64,000 nt of DNA from Nilaparvata lugens (GCF_014356525.2 NC_052514.1:3579190-3643189); one strand, 5' to 3'; positions 25,201 to 35,052 are shown, counted from the stretch's first letter. Made by a program: numbers and translations. The notes: a model not told the origin generated them from the letters alone.

Positions 25201-27708
25201 TAGTCTCTTTCAGACCCCCTCACCAATCCACTATTAAGATTTACTACCCCCTACAGAACATTATTCCACACAAACGTCAAAAAAATTTAATTCAAGAAAA
25301 CTTGACCAATGTGAACGCCCCTCTACCGATGAAATAATGCAACAAAAATCCCCATTAACGCCATTAAAATTCATGACCGGAAATCCAATTTGAAAAATGA
25401 ACAGTAAATAGATCAGACATGACCTCAACCAACTAGAATAAAGTGACCGTGCATAATGATTGTCCTATATATATATATATATGGTGGGATTCTCTTTCAA
25501 CTGTCAGCAAGGGAAGCATTGGGATGCATTGCTGATAACTATGAGTAATTCTGGCAGTAAAAAGTAAATCTCACTATAGATATAGAAGTGCGATATAGCT
25601 TCACCACAGAGAGAATCTAAAAGTATCATTTATCATTGCATGACACTTGACAATGATTTGTGGCAAGAGCTACTCATCCATCTAGTCTCTCACTCACTAA
25701 CTCTCTCTATCACTCTCTTTCTCACACTTCCTCCATTTTTCTCTTGCACCGACAGATAATCGAACCATAAATTATTGTTGTATTCTGAGTAGGGCATTAA
25801 AAACTGTTTGAGCGCTATATCAAAATAATGATGGAGCTGTTTTTGAACATGTGGCAAAGGTATTGAATAATGGATGAAATTTTGAGAAACCAGCAGTTTC
25901 AAAATAGACTGTTGATAGAGATTATGAGATTCCAGTTATGTTGATGTTATCATAGAGAATGATTTTAGAATGACTTTTTTATTATTATTAAACGAAAAAT
26001 ATTATAGCATATTATTTATTATTGCATTTGAATAATAATTGCAATATCTCAGTAATTTCCATCTGTAGACCAATTGAAGGGGTTAGGATACAAGGGGTCC
26101 AAGTTACATATTATTAGTTTCGAGAAAATTGAGTCTAAAGTTTACCGACATTAATTAATCTCTCATTCATGAAATGAATATATAAATGATATTCACCTAT
26201 TCAGTATACTTTTACCAAATCAAACGTACAGTTTCATGACAAGACATTGTCTCAAATTGCTTTCCTTTCTCAGTTATCAGCTAAATAGTGTTAAGAAGTA
26301 TCACTTGTACCCCCTGTTTACCAAACAAAACTCTCTTGCCTAGCTACACATAAATCTATCAAATTTACCAGCAATTGAACAATGATTAATGACCTTATTG
26401 CAATATTATCCAATTTGCTAATTGGTTCTTGAGGTATCTTTTGCTTGGTGACATGGCTTTATCAAGGTTAAATTTAATTTGAAGGATACGAGCAACCGTT
26501 GCTCAATAAACAAGGGTTCCAAGTCACTTGGACCCCTTGTTTAATCGAATAAACAGCTGTTTGGAAATGTAGTTAAAAAATTTCACACCAGATGTCAGCA
26601 CTGATTAGACTACGTTTATACCTCTAGTATACTAGATTTTTACCACTTTCAGCTATCGATTACTGTAGCTAACTCAAAAAATGAAAAATGTCACTTGGAC
26701 CCCTTGTATTCTGACCCCCTCAGTCACTTTTTTATTTTTTGATGTGGCGAAGTTTGGGCAGTGATGTCCACTCTACCACTTGACCACGAACCTCATCCTA
26801 TGTAAACTTATTTATTCATTCAACAGAGACAAAAACACATAATCATATTATGATTGAAAATAGAAAAACAGACTTTTAACCCTTACAATTCCATTCCCGA
26901 GTTTTGATTGAAAATAGACAAATAGAGGTTATGATTAGTCAGCACTTTCAAATACAAAATCTATGCTATCTTTTCTGAATGATATTATCATTAAGCAGGC
27001 CATTCCGTATCTGATTTGTTGTCCAACGTTCAATGTTGGATTCCCATCGTAGTCAGACCGTGAATTGGGTTGTTGGTTTTTGGACAAGTTGGATCAACTA
27101 GAGGTCCGACGTCTGACTAGCCTTTGTTTTCTATTGATTAGACTGAGTTGGAAAACAAATCAGAGCGTTAGTGGTGAAAAATCCGACTAGTCTTACTAGT
27201 GGTCCAATTTTGTTGTACTCATTTTTTATAGTCCGTACAAATTTACTTCAGACTTGGAGGAATATGCAGCGCAGAGAAATGGAGGGAGATCAGCCAATTA
27301 AAGTGATTAATAGAGTCATAGGTAGAAGCGCAGTTGTCAATTTGTCAGTCGTCTGACAGCTTTCAGACAGGAAACTTCGCATGAGCACATGAACAGTCAC
27401 TAGAAGTTGGAGACTGCTAGCCGCTTCAAAACGGTAACATCGCGCCTCTGTATCCCTCCCGCTCTGTTGCGCATGTCCATCCCAAGTAAAAAGTAATTCT
27501 GTACAGAGTATAGTAAATATTTTGAAAGGAACAAATTGCTATTCGGATTAATTTTGAGATTTTATCTTGATATTTACAGGTAATATCACAGAGCAGCGGC
27601 CCACCTAGTCCACTCACTTCAACCATCATGGAAGAAATCAAATTCAGATTGGAAGTCAGAGATCGAATGCAGTTTCATGAGGAATTCGCCACAAATGGCG
27701 ATCACTGA
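11043..27708 (+). CDS. 3' part of a multi-exon gene, acidic low-complexity protein
   Basis: Five exons (11043-11451, 12700-13185, 15111-15456, 18523-18843, 27580-27708) join with consistent phases: 2, 2, 0 and 0 at the four introns, provided one base is restored near 11155. The visible protein is about 563 residues and ends TNGDH. It has Glu/Lys-rich coiled-coil-like segments, a Ser/Thr-rich linker, a conserved-looking block ELRRKLRHLLTNDRL...LARDKFERVLK, a Pro-rich stretch (EIRVPPPQPPPHPTVPKW), a Ser-rich patch and a C-terminal block CGTTVTYYGGKVISQSSG. I do not recognise the family. No signal peptide or membrane segment is visible, so an intracellular, perhaps scaffold-like role is only a guess. 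No start codon is seen; the 5' part is missing. The last intron (8.7 kb) holds a retrotransposon on the other strand. Confidence 0.85.
11519..12524 (+). mobile_element. intronic composite: MITE end, family F, inserted B' unit
   Basis: Bases 11519-11605 are the right end of a TATAGTGAGGTCC MITE. Bases 11603-12005 are a family F copy (compare 56690-56900). F is interrupted after GTGAATTAG by a unit of about 515 bp (12006-12524, from TTTTTGTCATAGTCATTC to ACGTAAAATACTA) and resumes as TTATAAGCCAGTA. The same unit B' occurs at 31287-32771 and 33978-34474. No exon is seen in it. Confidence 0.6.
12700..13185 (+). CDS. exon 2, basic/acidic helix and Ser/Thr linker
   Basis: Acceptor CTCTATTTTAG/ACGCAG; donor TTTAG/GTAAGA. 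The split codon AG/A gives Arg. The 162 codons begin RRREQQQKEKLKQKFEDYG (charged helix, coiled-coil-like), then a Glu run, a Ser/Thr/Asn-rich segment (SNTSSSTITSSSSPN), a Tyr-rich acidic piece (TTYYEDEYCYEPEKK), and a block RTRSMINLDAEEGKPFVRK then TLSDLLVADC. No database-level domain is recognised. RTRSMINL resembles a basophilic kinase site, which is only suggestive. Confidence 0.9.
13186..15110. other. intron with retrotransposon-tail-like pieces
   Basis: Contains degenerate 3' tails of non-LTR type: 13305-13410 and 14685-14815 share TTATTTATTTAT..., ACAACAGGC...TGGCCCAAAACT with 26805-26935. No other coding segment was found. A CATTTAACTC...AGTTTAAA palindromic trace lies near 14520-14600. 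Confidence 0.45.
15111..15456 (+). CDS. exon 3, Ser/Arg linker and conserved-looking helical block
   Basis: Acceptor TTATATCCAG/GTACC; donor GACCAG/GTAAAC. It reads RYLNAFNSRSTTNISTLPPS, a Ser/Arg/Gly linker (MSTSTFSLRPQGGNQSDC), an acidic piece, then EELRRKLRHLLTNDRLVIKE and a block ending VNRELIDEELPDPDQ. The second half has the even hydrophobic spacing of folded helices and continues into exon 4. Higher GC than the flanking introns. Confidence 0.9.
15575..16395 (+). mobile_element. TIR element with CA microsatellite, second copy
   Basis: Collinear with 2022-3102, with ends ACTTTCCTTGCC and GGCAAGGAAAGT. The CA tract at about 16210-16258 is short and pure, against about 290 bp in the other copy. 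Lies in the same orientation as the gene in intron 3-4. Confidence 0.7.
16496..16716. mobile_element. palindromic insertion with 12-bp target duplication
   Basis: The direct repeat TAAACTATTCAT is present at 16484-16495 and 16717-16728. Between them lies a palindrome of AGAAATAG...AATAAAAATCTTAGTA arms with an inner ACATGTTTCGGACATTGAT word. About 220 bp, non-coding. Confidence 0.65.
16764..17109. mobile_element. nested hairpin of the GTGCAAACG family
   Basis: Outer arms (TAATTCATCTTGAGTTTAAG and its complement) enclose inner arms at 16843-17032 (AGTGTTTACACCAAAG and ATTTCTCCATCCTTA against their complements). Each level is a separate inverted repeat, so one palindromic MITE sits in another. 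Ends resemble the 36803-37837 element (TGTGCAAACGGCC). Confidence 0.65.
17640..17760. mobile_element. half copy of the CACTACCTCCGTAAAC palindrome
   Basis: Matches one arm and the centre of 8362-8547 (CACTACCTCCGTAAACAAAG, TAGATCAGCTGA). The other arm is missing. Confidence 0.6.
17935..18370. repeat. about 86-bp tandem repeat, five units
   Basis: The word AACACGTTG in the context GTATCTTTTCGGATGC recurs at about 17951, 18037, 18118, 18206 and 18292, a spacing of 81-88 bp. Each unit also holds GAGAAGATACAAAAGA and GGAAAGATACATTAAAG, so GTATCTTTTC and GAAAAGATAC alternate and single strands can fold. Both strands stay open in one frame for more than 100 codons because the period is near a multiple of three with indels. 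Intronic, not coding as far as I can tell. Confidence 0.8.
18523..18843 (+). CDS. exon 4, helix, Pro-rich and Ser-rich segments
   Basis: Acceptor CTCAATTTGCAG/GTGAAA. It reads VKLARDKFERVLKIRGPDAP, a Pro-rich piece (EIRVPPPQPPPHPTVPKW, possible SH3/WW/EVH1-type ligand by composition), SLSSGVSSGAEDSSSSC, then MHQVSSEIMNRIRACGTTV and YYGGK. The donor AAG/GTTGGT is weak; it is chosen because the next exon continues the phase and gives YYGGKVISQSSG. The exon has clearly higher GC than the introns. Confidence 0.88.
19470..19866. mobile_element. hairpin element, about 110-bp arms
   Basis: Bases 19473-19585 (GTACGTCCAGTGCCAAAATA...CAATAGTG region) recur inverted at 19752-19866. The spacer is AT-rich with TTAGG-like words by chance. 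Non-coding, in the last intron. Confidence 0.6.
20212..23159 (-). pseudogene. ORF2: endonuclease-reverse transcriptase, one frameshift
   Basis: Starts with ATG at 23159, 28 bases inside the end of ORF1. The N-terminal part has an AP-type endonuclease: HQNIQYLRNKID, FTEHGL, VVGDFNTDF and SSDLSDHN. The reverse transcriptase follows: ENYRPISILNVISKIFERV, HGFQKGKSTKTA, AIFLDLSKAFD, AGVPQGSILGPLLF and the catalytic FADDTSL. The C-terminal region has KLTWHPYIERI and the usual YNTRNRADYH tail; no RNase H is seen. The frame is broken once, near 21471-21480, just after FERVVLNR; one base appears lost. Function: target-primed reverse transcription in the nucleus, now disabled unless the break is an assembly error. 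Confidence 0.88.
23132..24245 (-). pseudogene. ORF1 with SGNH/GDSL-esterase-like domain, frameshifted
   Basis: A first ATG may be at 24245 (MSSSRTPKV), but the frame soon breaks. From about 24225 an open frame runs through a Lys/Glu-rich coiled coil (KNQLEVTLKTSEEERLG onward to KKLKSKFD) to the block I-like VLLLTSSHGRDCSDLL. A frameshift in a T-run near 23650 separates it from the block III-like LIVLGGSNNIN and block V-like HGLHLNRSGK, which ends at TAG 23132-23134. ORF1 proteins of CR1 and related elements with esterase domains are thought to act in RNP or membrane association. At least two frameshifts, so a pseudogene. Confidence 0.75.
24251..25491. other. intronic DNA, no gene
   Basis: May include the 5' UTR of the retrotransposon. 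At 24810-24900 a fragment (CATACGATTGGTAGTCGGC...GACCGAGAC) resembles family F. The (TA)n at 25465-25482 is a microsatellite. No exon seen. Confidence 0.4.
25492..25579. repeat. dispersed hairpin unit (CTGTCAGC...)
   Basis: Carries CAACTGTCAGCA, GGGAAGCATTGG, then CTGGCAGTAAAAAGTAA and ATCTCACTATAG. The same order of words is found at 33080, 36297-36575, 40765, 57991 and 61641. Confidence 0.5.
25580..27220. other. intronic DNA, no gene
   Basis: Mostly unique AT-rich sequence. A retrotransposon-tail-like piece lies at 26805-26935 (TTATTTATTCATTCA, CCATTCCCGAGTTTTGATTG). No splice-flanked open segment was found. Confidence 0.4.
27221..27460 (+). repeat. dispersed repeat, partner of 47517-47755
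   Basis: Shares TATGCAGCGCAGAGAAATGG, CAGCCAATTA, GAAGCGCAGTTG and CGGTAACATCGC in order with 47517-47755. About 240 bp, diverged. No coding sign, no recognised TE ends. Confidence 0.6.
27580..27708 (+). CDS. last exon and stop codon
   Basis: Acceptor TTGATATTTACAG/GTAATA. The 42 codons read VISQSSGPPSPLTSTIMEEI, KFRLEVRDRMQFHEEF and ATNGDH, then TGA. Phase 0 agrees with the end of exon 4. The short charged helix before the stop (EEIKFRLEVRDRMQFHEEF) is amphipathic and looks constrained. Confidence 0.88.
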   Translation, partial: VISQSSGPPSPLTSTIMEEIKFRLEVRDRMQFHEEFATNGDH

Positions 27709-27926
27709 CCTCTTAAAATTCAACAAAAATTGCGGTTAGTGTTGGAGACCGTAGTCTATTTGGATTTGTGGGAGAAATTATCTTGGAGAAAAATTAAAAT
27801 AATTGAGAAATGCTTGGAAATATAAACTAGAGATATAATTTGGATTTGTGACAGAAATAATCTTGAATAAAGTTGAAGGATTATTGAGAGATGTTTGAAA
27901 ATATAAAAACTGGAGATAAAGTGGGC
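27709..27926 (+). other. 3' UTR candidate with AATAAA
   Basis: AATAAA at 27866-27871 is the first canonical polyadenylation signal after the stop codon. Two imperfect tandem units of about 80 bp (ATTTGGATTTGTG...AGAGAT at 27757 and 27837) make up most of it. Transcript end not determinable from sequence. Confidence 0.5.
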
Positions 27927-29394
27927 TATTTGTGAAGAGAATTGAAATATTTTAAGAACTATCTAGAAACTAACCAGCACTTAAATCGTATATTGTTACC
28001 ATGGAACTATCACAAGCTGTTAAATAGTTTTCTCAAGAAATATTGATTCAAATTATTTCTCGATAAAAACACACCAATAACTATATTATTTATTTATGTC
28101 TACATATTTGTAAATAACTCTAACTTTCAAGAAAATGTATATTTTCCACATAATATTTACTGATAATTCTAGTTGTTATGTCTTCTCAACACTATATTGT
28201 TTATGAAGTATATGCTGGGGAAATCATCTTTAAACATGCGAAGATGGTTTGAAACTAAAACGGTATTTACCATTTTTAGATACAAGTACTGTTATAATAA
28301 TTTAAGAGGTAATATTTCTGTAAATTGATATGTAATTAATGGATTGTAACATGAACTGTTTTAAAATGATCAAGATGAGGATAAACATTATTATTTGATT
28401 ATGATTTCAAATTCAGTTGAGTCGAACAGTCGTACTGTATTATTCGATGTAATGTCGATCATTTTTATAATCTGAATAATTATGGCACAATACATGTAGC
28501 AAGTATTTGTTGAATCAAAGTATACGATAAAATATTTTCACATTAAAGAAGAAGAAGAAGAAGAATAGCTCATTAGTATTGTTTATGGCTAGTAAATAAT
28601 AACATAATGAGGAATTATAAATATTGAAGTAGAAAAAATAACATACTTGAAAGAAGAATCTATTTGTGAAGAGAATTGAAATATTTTAAGAACTATCTAG
28701 AAACTAACCAGCACTTAAATCGTATATTGTTACCATGGAACTATCACAAGCTGTTAAATAGTTTTCTCAAGAAATATTGATTCAAATTATTTCTCGATAA
28801 AAACACACCAATAACTATATTATTTATTTATGTCTACATATTTGTAAATAACTCTAACTTTCAAGAAAATGTATATTTTCCACATAATATTTACTGATAA
28901 TTCTAGTTGTTATGTCTTCTCAACACTATATTGTTTATGAAGTATATGCTGGGGAAATCATCTTTAAACATGCGAAGATGGTTTGAAACTAAAACGGTAT
29001 TCACCATTTTTAGATACAAGTACTGTTATAATAATTTAAGAGGTAATATTTCTGTAAATTGATATGTAATTAATGGATTGTAACATGAACTGTTTTAAAA
29101 TGATCAAGATGAGGATAAACATTATTATTTGATTATGATTTCAAATTCAGTTGAGTCGAACAGTCGTACTGTATTATTCGATGTAATGTCGATCATTTTT
29201 ATAATCTGAATAATTATGGCACAATACATGTAGCAAGTATTTGTTGAATCAAAGTATACGATAAAATATTTTCACATTAAAGAAGAAGAAGAAGAAGAAT
29301 AGCTCATTAGTATTGTTTATGGCTAGTAAATAATAACATAATGAGGAATTATAAATATTGAAGTAGAAAAAATAACATACTTGAAAGAAGAATC
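27927..29394. repeat. 734-bp tandem duplication
   Basis: Copy 1 is 27927-28660, copy 2 is 28661-29394. I found one difference, T at 28268 against C at 29002. Each copy contains ATTAAA (28542 and 29276) followed by (GAA)5, so the 3' end region of the gene may be duplicated. No protein is encoded. Confidence 0.92.
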
Positions 29395-30626
29395 AATTCA
29401 TGAAGAGACATTCAAATTGAGAGAGAACAAAAAGAGTAAAGCTAGGAGCAATTAGTCATTTTCAATCCATGAACTTGCTACAATGCTTACATGACTTTGA
29501 ATCATTGAAAAAATTTTCAACAACCAATCAAGTAGCTCATCACGATTGCTGCCTAAAATTGTTGATGCAATGTTTTCAAGACACTTTTCAGGATTTTTCA
29601 AAAATTGATTAGGAAACTCATTTACTAACTGCTATCTATTATTTAAGGAGTTGAAAACTGAAACTAGGGAACGCTTTCAGATGGTTTCACTATTTTATGA
29701 AGTTGAAAACATGGAGGAAGCATTATCTGGCGAGACTGAATTATATTGAGGTATTATAATAAATTTAGAACTTCATTTCACAGTTCTAATTTGAAACTCA
29801 ATTGCTGTATTCTGATTAAGATAATTTTTAAACAATGTTTCAATTCAAGGAGAATTCAATTGGAATTCTAATTCTGAACCAACAATTCACAACAGTTGAA
29901 GATTTTTCAGATTATTATTAGGGGTTTTAACATTAGATTCAGTTTGTTCCAAATACTTGAGGTAATTTGATAGTGGAATGCATGTGACTGTAATTTGAAC
30001 GGATAATGGAGAATAAAACCTTTGTTAACAATAAATAAAGTTTTCACTTCTTACTCAATGAATATTTGGATTAATATATTTATCCATAATATATACATAT
30101 CCATATATATATATTATATATATATTATATATTATATATATATTATATATATATTATATATTATATATATATTTATTATTATATATATATATAATATATA
30201 TTTATCCATTAATATATTTACATATTTTTCACCTTAGATTAAACCCTTGATAATATTAGGCATTGTGATATAACAATCAACTGTATACTGTATATCGTGT
30301 TCGTGATACACAGGAAAACTAGCCGATTTTATTGAGAATACAGAGCTAGTTCTATAACTGAAGTTTATTGTTAACATTATTGTATTATAAAATGACCCTG
30401 TATCATTTGAGAAACAGGCATTTGTTCCATAAACTTCCATAATGTATCCATATTGTCAAACCACAGATCTATTAAAAAATCGAGATACCGGTTTTGGTTG
30501 TTAAACCATTATCAATATCTGGTGAACTAAAGCTGAAGTATTGAAGTAATATTGTAATCTTCATTCATTCTCATTCCAATTCCACGATTAAAATTGACTC
30601 TTCTTGATTACTGAATAAAAAAAAAC
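29395..30626. other. intergenic DNA with AT-repeat palindromes
   Basis: Bases 30088-30222 are TATATATTATATA repeats. At 30478-30530 and again at 30868-30915 the words CCGGTTTTGGTTGTTA and CCATTATCAATATCTGG match the core of the palindromes at 39772, 54440 and 58415. No gene seen. Confidence 0.5.
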
Positions 30627-30842
30627 TATAGTGATGTCCATGTTATAATGGCAGTGGATAGAGATAAAAGATCAGCTGTGCCTGTTCTCTGCCTTTATTA
30701 ATTATATTTCTACATAGTCAAAAACAGATTTGGCATCGTTGCGGAGCTAGAGAAGGATGTTCCTGCTCTTTGTCGAATGATAGACAAGGATAGCAACATC
30801 AAAGTTAATCAAATACTGTCATTATAACGTGGACCTCACTAA
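30627..30842. mobile_element. Tc1-like MITE, short copy
   Basis: CTATAGTGATGTCCATG at the left and its complement CGTGGACCTCACT at the right; about 215 bp. Subterminal CTTTGTCGAATGATAGAC is shared with 11519 and 48600. Confidence 0.7.
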
Positions 30843-31113
30843 AGATATTGTTTAACTACAGATTAAAAATCGAAATACTGGTTTCGGTTGTTACACCATT
30901 ATCAATATCTGGTAACTGCAACGGAAGTAAAGTGCAGCAGTATTTATAATGACGGCCGAGAGCCGTTATTGGTGAAAGCCGTGACCTTTCAAGGTCAATG
31001 TCTGTCATTGACCTAGCCAAGCCCCTCCCACATTAGCGGTTCATACAATCGCTACAAAATGACTATTCAAACATGGAAGATCATTTCTATTCATTTACTT
31101 TACGGAATCTAAA

Positions 31114-32819
31114 TCTATAATATAATAATGGAAAGAAATTGACTATATACTTACGGGATGAGAAATTCACGAATAACGCATCATCACGTCTGAACTACTC
31201 AACTGATTAACTTGAAATTTTGCATATAGATTCTTAATTTACCGAAAATGGTTGGAAGCCTATTTTGAATTCTCCAAGATTTTTTTAGTCATTCAATTTC
31301 AGCTGTTCTACATCCATGAAATCAAGCCAGTGAACAGCTGATTGTAGAACAAATAAACATATGATTCTCATTACAGCATACTAAATAAACTGTAATAAAA
31401 TCATAAGTTTTCTTTACAGTCGAGAATGTTTCCTAGTTCCGAATTAGGAACAGCAATACTGGTACAAAAACTGCCTTTTAGCGCTTCAGGTGGAAGTTTT
31501 GTCAACTACAATCAAGGAATTCCTGATTCGAAAAAAATCTCATTACAGCATACTATACTGTGATAAAATCATATGTTTTCTTTACAGTCGAGTATGTTTA
31601 CTATAGTGAGGTCCACGTTATAATGGCAGTGAAGAAAGATAGGAGAAAAACGTTGCCAATTCTCTCCATTTTGCCACTGACTGTACACAGTTGTTACTCA
31701 ATTCATCCCATTAAATTTAATCCAATAATAATTATCATTTCCTTGATAAAATAATCAATTTAATGTCAAATTAATCAAGAAAGTATATTTTTTCATAATT
31801 TGATTCAGAAATTTGCTTCCATAACTGAGATCACATTTCTATTTTTATACAAACCTGAAATAGCGGCTAATTTAAAAAGCTGTGATACAACTATCTGAAT
31901 TTCAAAAACAACAGAAATTGAGTTATTTGGTAGGTATTCTATTCCAATTCCTTTTTAAAATAATAGAAAATAGGAATCCTATTTGAAAATACCGGTAAGT
32001 AATTTCAATGGATTAATTCTGAAATAACTTTTCAATATTATTTATACCGGTACGAGTAGGTCTAACCTATACGGATAGACTAACTGAAGCATGGATGAAG
32101 TCTAGGATGGTTAGTTATCAACTTTTAAAATGTCATTTCAGGTATTTTAATTTGTGTTTCTCATACGGTAATGTTTAAAAATTATTTCATCGTTTCAAAA
32201 ATACATTTTAAATCGACTTGTGTACTCAAATATTTTGATAAAATGAAGAAAAAAATGGTGGCTGAGAATTTTTTGTTCACTGTCAAAAGTTAATATAAAA
32301 TATTCTGGCAAATAGACAACATTGCAAAGCGAGAGAGAGATAGTGCTATCTGTTTTGTTGTATGATAGAAAAGGACAGCAACAGTATCGTCAATTGTACA
32401 CTGCCATTATAATGTGGACCTCACTATAGTTCCAAAATAGGAACAACAAATCTATTGCAAAAAACCGTCTTTTAGCGCTCCAGGTGGATGTTTTGTCGAA
32501 TACAATAAAGAGATTCCTGATTCAGAATTTGTAAACTAGGTTATGTTTATACAATGCATGTAGTAACTTTAGCACAAGCAGGTAATGTTTTCTATTTCCA
32601 AATTATTCTTCTTTACATTATTATGACAAAAAATAGTGTACGTTACTTGGAGGCGAATGTGTTTTGCAGGTTTCAAATGGAATTCTAGTCTTGGCTAAAG
32701 CCTCGACTGGAAACATTATTCTTGCCCTGTAAACGGGCCCTTCCCGTTCATGTGACGTTAAATACTATAGCAGGTCAAGTTTTTAATTAGACCCTTGCGA
32801 AGCACGGGTTACCTGCTAG
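31114..32819 (+). mobile_element. Helitron-like element, family B, with two nested inserts
   Basis: Begins TCTATAATATAATAATGG after an A at 31113 and ends GAAGCACGGGTTACCTGCTAG before a T at 32820. Inside it, unit B' starts at about 31287 (AGTCATTCAATTTCAGC) and ends at about 32771; inside B', a Tc1-like MITE occupies 31608-32427. No Rep/helicase gene, so it would have moved with helper functions. Confidence 0.75.
31608..32427. mobile_element. Tc1-like MITE nested in B' unit
   Basis: TATAGTGAGGTCCACG and CGTGGACCTCACTATA-like ends (right end ATGTGGACCTCACTATAG). The uninterrupted B' copy at 33978-34474 has TTTCCTAGTCCCG where this one is split, giving a TA target duplication, as for Tc1/mariner-like elements. 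The 820-bp interior has no transposase. Confidence 0.75.
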
Positions 32820-33079
32820 TAAGTAATAAAGATGTAAGTCTTAGGTTGTACTAAATTATCCCAAGATAAAGACTGATGTAGCCTTCTAGACTACTTAGTT
32901 GAAATGTGGAGAATGTCCATAAGCCTGCCTCATTCTTTTACGAGCGTGTTAAAAACAAATGGCTCTAGCCACAATGTAGAAGGACTCTATTCTCTATCGT
33001 CTCTGTGCTCTAGCATAGACTTAATGCAATTCATATAGATGTCAATGTCACCCGGAAAATGAGGGTATAGTAAAAACCA

Positions 33080-33150
33080 CTTTCGAATGGGAAGCATCGA
33101 TGTTATTCATAAATAGAGCTGACAGTTTTGAGTGAAGCTCACAATATTTA
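33080..33150. repeat. dispersed hairpin unit
   Basis: GGGAAGCATCGATGTTATTCATAAA followed by GCTGACAGTTTTGAGTGA: the loop word and right arm of the unit at 61641 and 36297. The left arm is decayed. Confidence 0.45.
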
Positions 33151-33474
33151 GAGTTAGGGAATAGAGGCATCGTTTTCAGGAAACTCATTCCCCTTAAGAA
33201 CCTGTCGTTTGTTTTTATAAGCCCTTCACCTTCATGACTTTAAATTATCCCTACTTTTTATGACAACAAGAATCTTTCAAATCCTTGATATTTTTTTCTC
33301 CCTCTCTTTAACCTATTTCTAAACTGGAATGATATCTCAAAGTTCATTCACTCTATAAAGCCATGTAGTAAAATGTACAATGTAGTATGATTCAACGAAT
33401 AATAACATTATATGAAACATAAAATAGTTCGACGTTCTTGCTTATGGAATCCAGGGAGTTATTTTCCAGTACAG

Positions 33475-33977
33475 TATACTGCACTGATTACAGAGCGCAA
33501 AGAATCACTTTTCCGCTCTAGTGCGGGAAAATTTTTTCCTGCACTCCAGATTTGCAACATGGCAACGCAAAATAGCTAGTAGGTTATATGGAGCACCAGT
33601 GCAGCAAAATCAAAATTAAGTTGGTAACTGTGGTATAGTGTGGTGGTGCACGTTATAAGAATCTTGATGGGGTGGACTGTGGTGGATGACAGCAGTTGAC
33701 AGCACACAGACGCCATTCAAACACACATACTACATTCTATTTTATTTATTAATAATAAAATTACACAGATTTACATTTGATGCATTTCAGGCAATTTTAC
33801 CCATAATTACCCACTTTTCATATTCAATGGTAACTGTAGGAAAAACTTAATGTGAAATACGTGCGCAAAGTTTCTCTGCTGCAATCAAGAAACCATTCCG
33901 CCCTCGCCTACGGCTCGGGCGTAAACGTTTCTTTCGGTGCAGCAAACTGTCACTTTGCGCACTAGTTGCACAAATAA
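33475..33977 (-). mobile_element. family E repeat (copy 1)
   Basis: Reverse complement of the repeats at 38659-39196 and 46632-47190. Shared words: GCAACTAGTGCGCAAAG, CACCGAAAGAAACG, CCCGAGCCGTAGGCGAGG and CAGATTTGCAACATGGCAAC. All three are about 500-560 bp. A short frame (HRKKRxRPSRRRG) is kept between copies but so is non-coding DNA, so it is not evidence of a gene. Confidence 0.65.
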
Positions 33978-34474
33978 CTATTTTGTCATAGTCATTCAAT
34001 TTCAGCTGTTTTACATCCATGAAATCAAGCCGGTAAACAGCTGATTATAGAACAAATAAACATATGATTCTCATTACAGCATACTATATTGTAATAAAAT
34101 CATATGTTTTCTTTTCAGTCGAGTATGTTTCCTAGTCCCGAATTAGAACAGCAAAACTGGTACAAAAACCGTCTTTTAGCGCTTCAGGTGGAAGTTATGT
34201 CAACTGCAATCAAGGAATTCCTGATTCGAAACTTGTAAACAAGGTTATGCTTATAGAATTCAAGTAGTATTGTCAGCACAAGCAGGTAATGTTTTCTGTT
34301 TCTCAATTATTCTTTTCTAGATTATTATGACAAAAAATAGTGTAAGTCACAAGGACGGGAAGGGGTCTTTTGCAGTGCACGAATGAAATTCTAGTCTCGG
34401 CTGATGCCTCGACTGGAAACATCATTCTCGCCTGTAAAAGGCCCCTTCCCGTCCTTGTGACTTAAAATACTATC
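33978..34474 (+). mobile_element. B' unit, uninterrupted copy
   Basis: From TTTTGTCATAGTCATTC to GTGACTTAAAATACTA; collinear with 12006-12524 and with 31287-32771 without its MITE. Contains an inverted pair AAGGACGGGAAGGGG...CCCCTTCCCGTCCTT near the 3' end that can form a stem. Confidence 0.65.
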
Positions 34475-34559
34475 ATTGATTAAATATTCACTAATAATTT
34501 CTACACCGTACACCGCTCTTCATCCTAGTCTGTAACGATCTTTGATTTCTAACATTTTC

Positions 34560-35052
34560 TTCCACTCCATACCTTCTTCGCTCTTCTAAAAATTCTCTAC
34601 ATTCCACATTTCTTCCATTCCAAATTCACCTCTTTATCATGATAATTTTTTCCCCACTATCTTCTTCTACATCCGCTGTCTTCCTCCACATTCTCTTCAA
34701 TTTCTTTTTCATTTTTATCATATCCTTACTTATCTTCCTCTTTCTCCCCATCCTCTTCCTAATCTTTCTCCTCAATATCTTCATTTCTACCTCCTTCTCC
34801 TCTTCTCTTTCAATCTCTTCTCCACTATATTCTTCTACATCTGCTTTCTTCTCATCATTCTCTTCAATTTCTTTCTCTTTTTCGTCACCTTCTTCCGCAT
34901 CCTCCTCCTCCTCCTCCTTCTCATACACCTCCTCCCAACCTTCTATCCCTCCTCCTCCTCTTGTCTTAATATCTCTTCAATCTCTTCTCCACTATATTCT
35001 TCTACATTTGCTTTCTTCCTCATCATTCTCTTCAATTTCTCTCTTTTTCGTC
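34560..35052. repeat. polypyrimidine tract, left of a LINE insertion
   Basis: TTC/TCC-rich sequence. The open frames on both strands (Ser/Phe or Glu/Lys-rich) are by-products. Continues at 35806-36185 after the retrotransposon insertion. Confidence 0.85.

Noticed and set aside
30022..30237. Ile/Tyr-rich frame
   Set aside because: Translation of TATATAT repeats.
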